From contig NZ_CP124750.1 in the NCBI RefSeq assembly GCF_029962605.1, forward strand, positions 310,001-374,000: a stretch of DNA of 64,000 nt. The letters are read 5' to 3'. Below, piece after piece: positions 62,558 to 64,000 of this stretch. The notes beneath the pieces are model-generated. The model was not told the origin of the DNA and made no database searches. It worked only from the letters and a program-made list of their open reading frames with translations. Numbering within the stretch: the stretch's first letter is position 1; every line of letters begins with the position of its first letter. The stretch comes from Serratia sarumanii. Its GTDB lineage: Bacteria > Pseudomonadota > Gammaproteobacteria > Enterobacterales > Enterobacteriaceae. The translations under genes and the position numbers were made by a program.

Positions 62558-62680
62558 TACGCATCCTGGCGCGATGCCTGGAATTGCACCGCTCTGTGCC
62601 TGCTGTTTCGGCCATCGTTTGGCCGAATAAAGGGGAGAATGCCAGCGTGAATTCTTTCAGGGCAGCAAGGAGCAAAGGGC

Positions 62681-63043
62681 ATGATAAAAAACATCGGCAG
62701 TGCGGCCGGTTTAATGGGAACGATGAAAGCACGCGCCGAGCTTAACTCAGCGGCCTTCAGCGAGATGTTGGGAGCCGCCGACGGCAAGGCGCGGCAAAAC
62801 AAGGCGAATCCGCTGTCGCGCATCACCGTGCAGACGATGCAAAACGTGACGGCGCTGTTCGCCTCCGCGGCGAAAGCGGCGCCCACTCACCCCGCGGCAG
62901 CCGGTGCGCTCTCGTTCGAACAGCGGGCGACGCTGGCGGAAAGCGCAGAGCTGCTGCAAACGCGAACGAACTATCTGCGGACGGCGCTGCAATTGCACAA
63001 TCCGGGCAAGGCGTTCAGCATGCCGGCGCTGCTCAAGCTGTGA
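62681..63043 (+). CDS. Unrecognised 120-aa protein
   Basis: This ORF has a strong AGGAG ribosome site upstream of MIKNIGSAAGLMGTMKA. The protein is Ala-rich and mostly helical by composition, without a signal peptide or membrane segment. The middle (KAAPTHPAAAGALSF) looks like a flexible linker between two helical parts; the second, LAESAELLQTRTNYLRTALQ, has heptad spacing. No family is recognised. It lies between yjfP and yjfY, where E. coli has the unrelated ula genes. Terminator-like hairpins follow. Confidence 0.6.
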   Translation: MIKNIGSAAGLMGTMKARAELNSAAFSEMLGAADGKARQNKANPLSRITVQTMQNVTALFASAAKAAPTHPAAAGALSFEQRATLAESAELLQTRTNYLRTALQLHNPGKAFSMPALLKL

Positions 63044-63052
63044 TAAGGAAAG

Positions 63053-63078
63053 CGGAGCGCCCAACGAGCGGCGCTCCG
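63053..63078 (+). terminator. GC hairpin after the 120-aa gene
   Basis: CGGAGCGCC pairs with GGCGCTCCG 10 nt after the stop; there is no T-run, so termination may be weak. Confidence 0.5.
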
Positions 63079-63091
63079 GTGCGGACTGAAC

Positions 63092-63110
63092 GGGCTTTCT
63101 GATGAAGCCC
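63092..63110. terminator. Weak hairpin between the 120-aa gene and yjfY
   Basis: GGGCTT-TCTGATG-AAGCCC lies between the two convergent genes. No good T-run is seen on either strand. Confidence 0.4.
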
Positions 63111-63139
63111 TGGGGATTTCCCTGGCGTGGCTTGTCTCT

Positions 63140-63406
63140 TTAGCGATACAGCTCGGCGCTGACGTGCATCGTGCTGTTGTCGCCCGGTTCGTGCAGGGCG
63201 ATGATGCGATAAGAGGTCGCGCCGCGTTGATCGGCGATTTTACTGACCTGGCTGCTGGCGTCATCCGGCGAAACCACGTTCTGGTTCAGGGTGACGAAGC
63301 CGACGCTCTGGCGTTGATCGGCCTGGTGCGACGTGATCTCCGTGGCGGCCATTACGTTGGCGGAGAACAGGGCGGCCAGCGCCGTTGCGAGAATGATGCG
63401 TTTCAT
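63140..63406 (-). CDS. yjfY: DUF1471 periplasmic protein YjfY
   Basis: This 88-aa precursor has a signal peptide (LATALAALFSANVMA, cleavage near 20) and a DUF1471 domain with SVGFVTLNQNVVSPDDA and RGATSYRIIALHEPGDN, ending HVSAELYR. It matches E. coli YjfY, which also lies just upstream of and divergent from rpsF. Function is unknown; relatives respond to envelope or oxidative stress. ATG 63406 is chosen for the signal peptide. Confidence 0.87.
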   Translation of the reverse strand: MKRIILATALAALFSANVMAATEITSHQADQRQSVGFVTLNQNVVSPDDASSQVSKIADQRGATSYRIIALHEPGDNSTMHVSAELYR

Positions 63407-63731
63407 AGTGCCTCTCTTACTTTTTGCCGTTACGGCCTGACAGCGAGTGTCGCTGCGGCAAAAAGTCATTTATCTGCATTGAATAACCTGGAATCTTTTT
63501 CGTCGCGCTGTCTGCGGCGGATATGGTTAATTTTAGTCCGTTGCGGCGGATTAAAAAGCGGGGTCTTTTGATGGCCTCTTTCAAAAAAAGTGAAATAGAT
63601 TTGTGACTCAGCGCTGATTTCATTGAAAGATTTTTGAAACCGATGGATCGGCGTACATAGGTTCTCCCACGAGCAAATCGTGCTATTTCCCATAACGCCT
63701 CGCATTAACGCGAATAAAACCCACGCAGTCC

Positions 63732-63760
63732 TTGAGTTTCCCGCCCTGCGTCAGTATGAT
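63732..63760 (+). promoter_or_regulatory. Promoter of the rpsF operon
   Basis: TTGAGT (-35) and TATGAT (-10) are 17 nt apart. Transcription would start near 63767 and give a leader of about 90 nt. Confidence 0.75.
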
Positions 63761-63794
63761 TACGCGTCATTTTTCAGCCGCACACTAAACACGT

Positions 63795-63851
63795 TCCTTG
63801 CTTCCATGGGCCGCGGTTGACCCTGACAGGAGGCTGAATAATCCGTAAGGA
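63795..63851 (+). promoter_or_regulatory. Possible S6:S18 autoregulatory leader of rpsF
   Basis: TCCTTGC (63795-63801) can pair with GTAAGGA (63845-63851), which covers the rpsF ribosome site. A GC-rich internal part with CCGCGG lies between. This fits the known leader in which the S6:S18 complex represses translation. The detailed binding motif was not verified. Confidence 0.5.
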
Positions 63852-63859
63852 GCAATTCG

Positions 63860-64000
63860 ATGCGTCATTACGAAATCGTTTTTATGGTCCATCCTGACCA
63901 AAGCGAACAGGTTCCGGGCATGATCGAGCGTTACAGTGCTACCATCACTAACGCGCAAGGTCAGATTCACCGTCTGGAAGACTGGGGCCGCCGTCAGCTG
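63860..64000 (+). CDS. rpsF: 30S ribosomal protein S6, N-terminal part
   Basis: These are the first 47 codons, cut by the right edge of the window. [20 protein letters not shown] and the following helix [20 protein letters not shown] are the S6 fold start. AAGGAG lies 7 nt before the ATG. In enterobacteria it is followed by priB, rpsR and rplI, which would lie beyond the window. Confidence 0.97.
   Translation, partial: MRHYEIVFMVHPDQSEQVPGMIERYSATITNAQGQIHRLEDWGRRQL

Larger units (their letters stand above)
63407..63859. other. 453-nt divergent region between yjfY and rpsF
   Basis: This gap is AT-rich compared with its neighbours and holds no convincing gene. Near the yjfY side is a long inverted repeat, ACTTTTTGCCG/CGGCAAAAAGT (63419-63466), with a second GC stem inside it. 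Near the rpsF side are a promoter and a leader, listed separately. The middle (63480-63720) contains A/T-runs, and nothing further was recognised. Confidence 0.6.

Noticed and set aside
63466-63705. 79-codon minus-strand frame between yjfY and rpsF
   Set aside because: AT-rich, no ribosome site, no recognisable protein features; treated as intergenic.

Overview
The window looks like chromosomal DNA from a high-GC enterobacterium of the Serratia type, probably S. marcescens or a close relative. This rests on protein similarity recalled by eye and on gene order; no database was searched. Most of the window follows the E. coli arrangement around 94-95 min (cutA-dsbD-yjdC, dcuA-aspA-fxsA-groESL-yjeI-epmB-efp-ecnAB-sugE-blc-frdDCBA-epmA-mscM-psd-rsgA-orn-glyVXY-queG-nnr-tsaE-amiB-mutL-miaA-hfq-hflXKC-yjeT-purA-nsrR-rnr-rlmB, then aidB, yjfL, yjfN, bsmA, yjfP, yjfY, rpsF). 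No rRNA, insertion sequence, prophage or CRISPR array was seen.

Bases 1-15.2 kb are the accessory part: a compact catecholate siderophore locus. A FepA-type TonB receptor (minus) diverges from fes, an mbtH-like gene and a four-domain EntF-type NRPS; an EntS-type exporter and entC-entE-entB follow. Three Fur-box-like sites precede the three transcription starts. EntC, EntE and EntB make and activate 2,3-dihydroxybenzoate, EntF joins it to an amino acid (the adenylation pocket reads as serine), EntS exports the product, FepA imports the ferric form and Fes hydrolyses it. No entA, entD or fepBCDG is present, so those functions must be encoded elsewhere. YncE-type beta-propeller genes flank the locus on both sides.

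Bases 15.2-16.9 kb hold a YjdF-like membrane protein, an unrecognised small membrane protein and a tRNA-Phe whose 3' end plus terminator is duplicated as a direct repeat of about 100 bp. Bases 16.9-23.4 kb carry yjdC, dsbD, cutA, dcuA, aspA and fxsA. Bases 23.4-28.9 kb carry groESL with a heat-shock promoter, the EF-P gene with its lysine aminomutase, entericidin-type lipoproteins, a guanidine-II riboswitch with sugE, and blc. Fumarate reductase (29.4-32.7 kb) has an FNR-type promoter and diverges from epmA, the second EF-P modification gene.

Bases 34-49 kb contain mscM-psd-rsgA on minus, orn, three tRNA-Gly genes, a DnaA-box-bearing region at the position of E. coli datA, queG, and a long plus-strand run nnr-tsaE-amiB-mutL-miaA-hfq-hflX-hflK-hflC. 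Bases 53-60.5 kb hold yjeT, purA, nsrR, rnr, rlmB and an aidB-like gene. The right end has small stress and envelope genes with three DUF1471 proteins, one unknown 120-aa protein, and the start of rpsF behind a promoter and a leader that could occlude its ribosome binding site.
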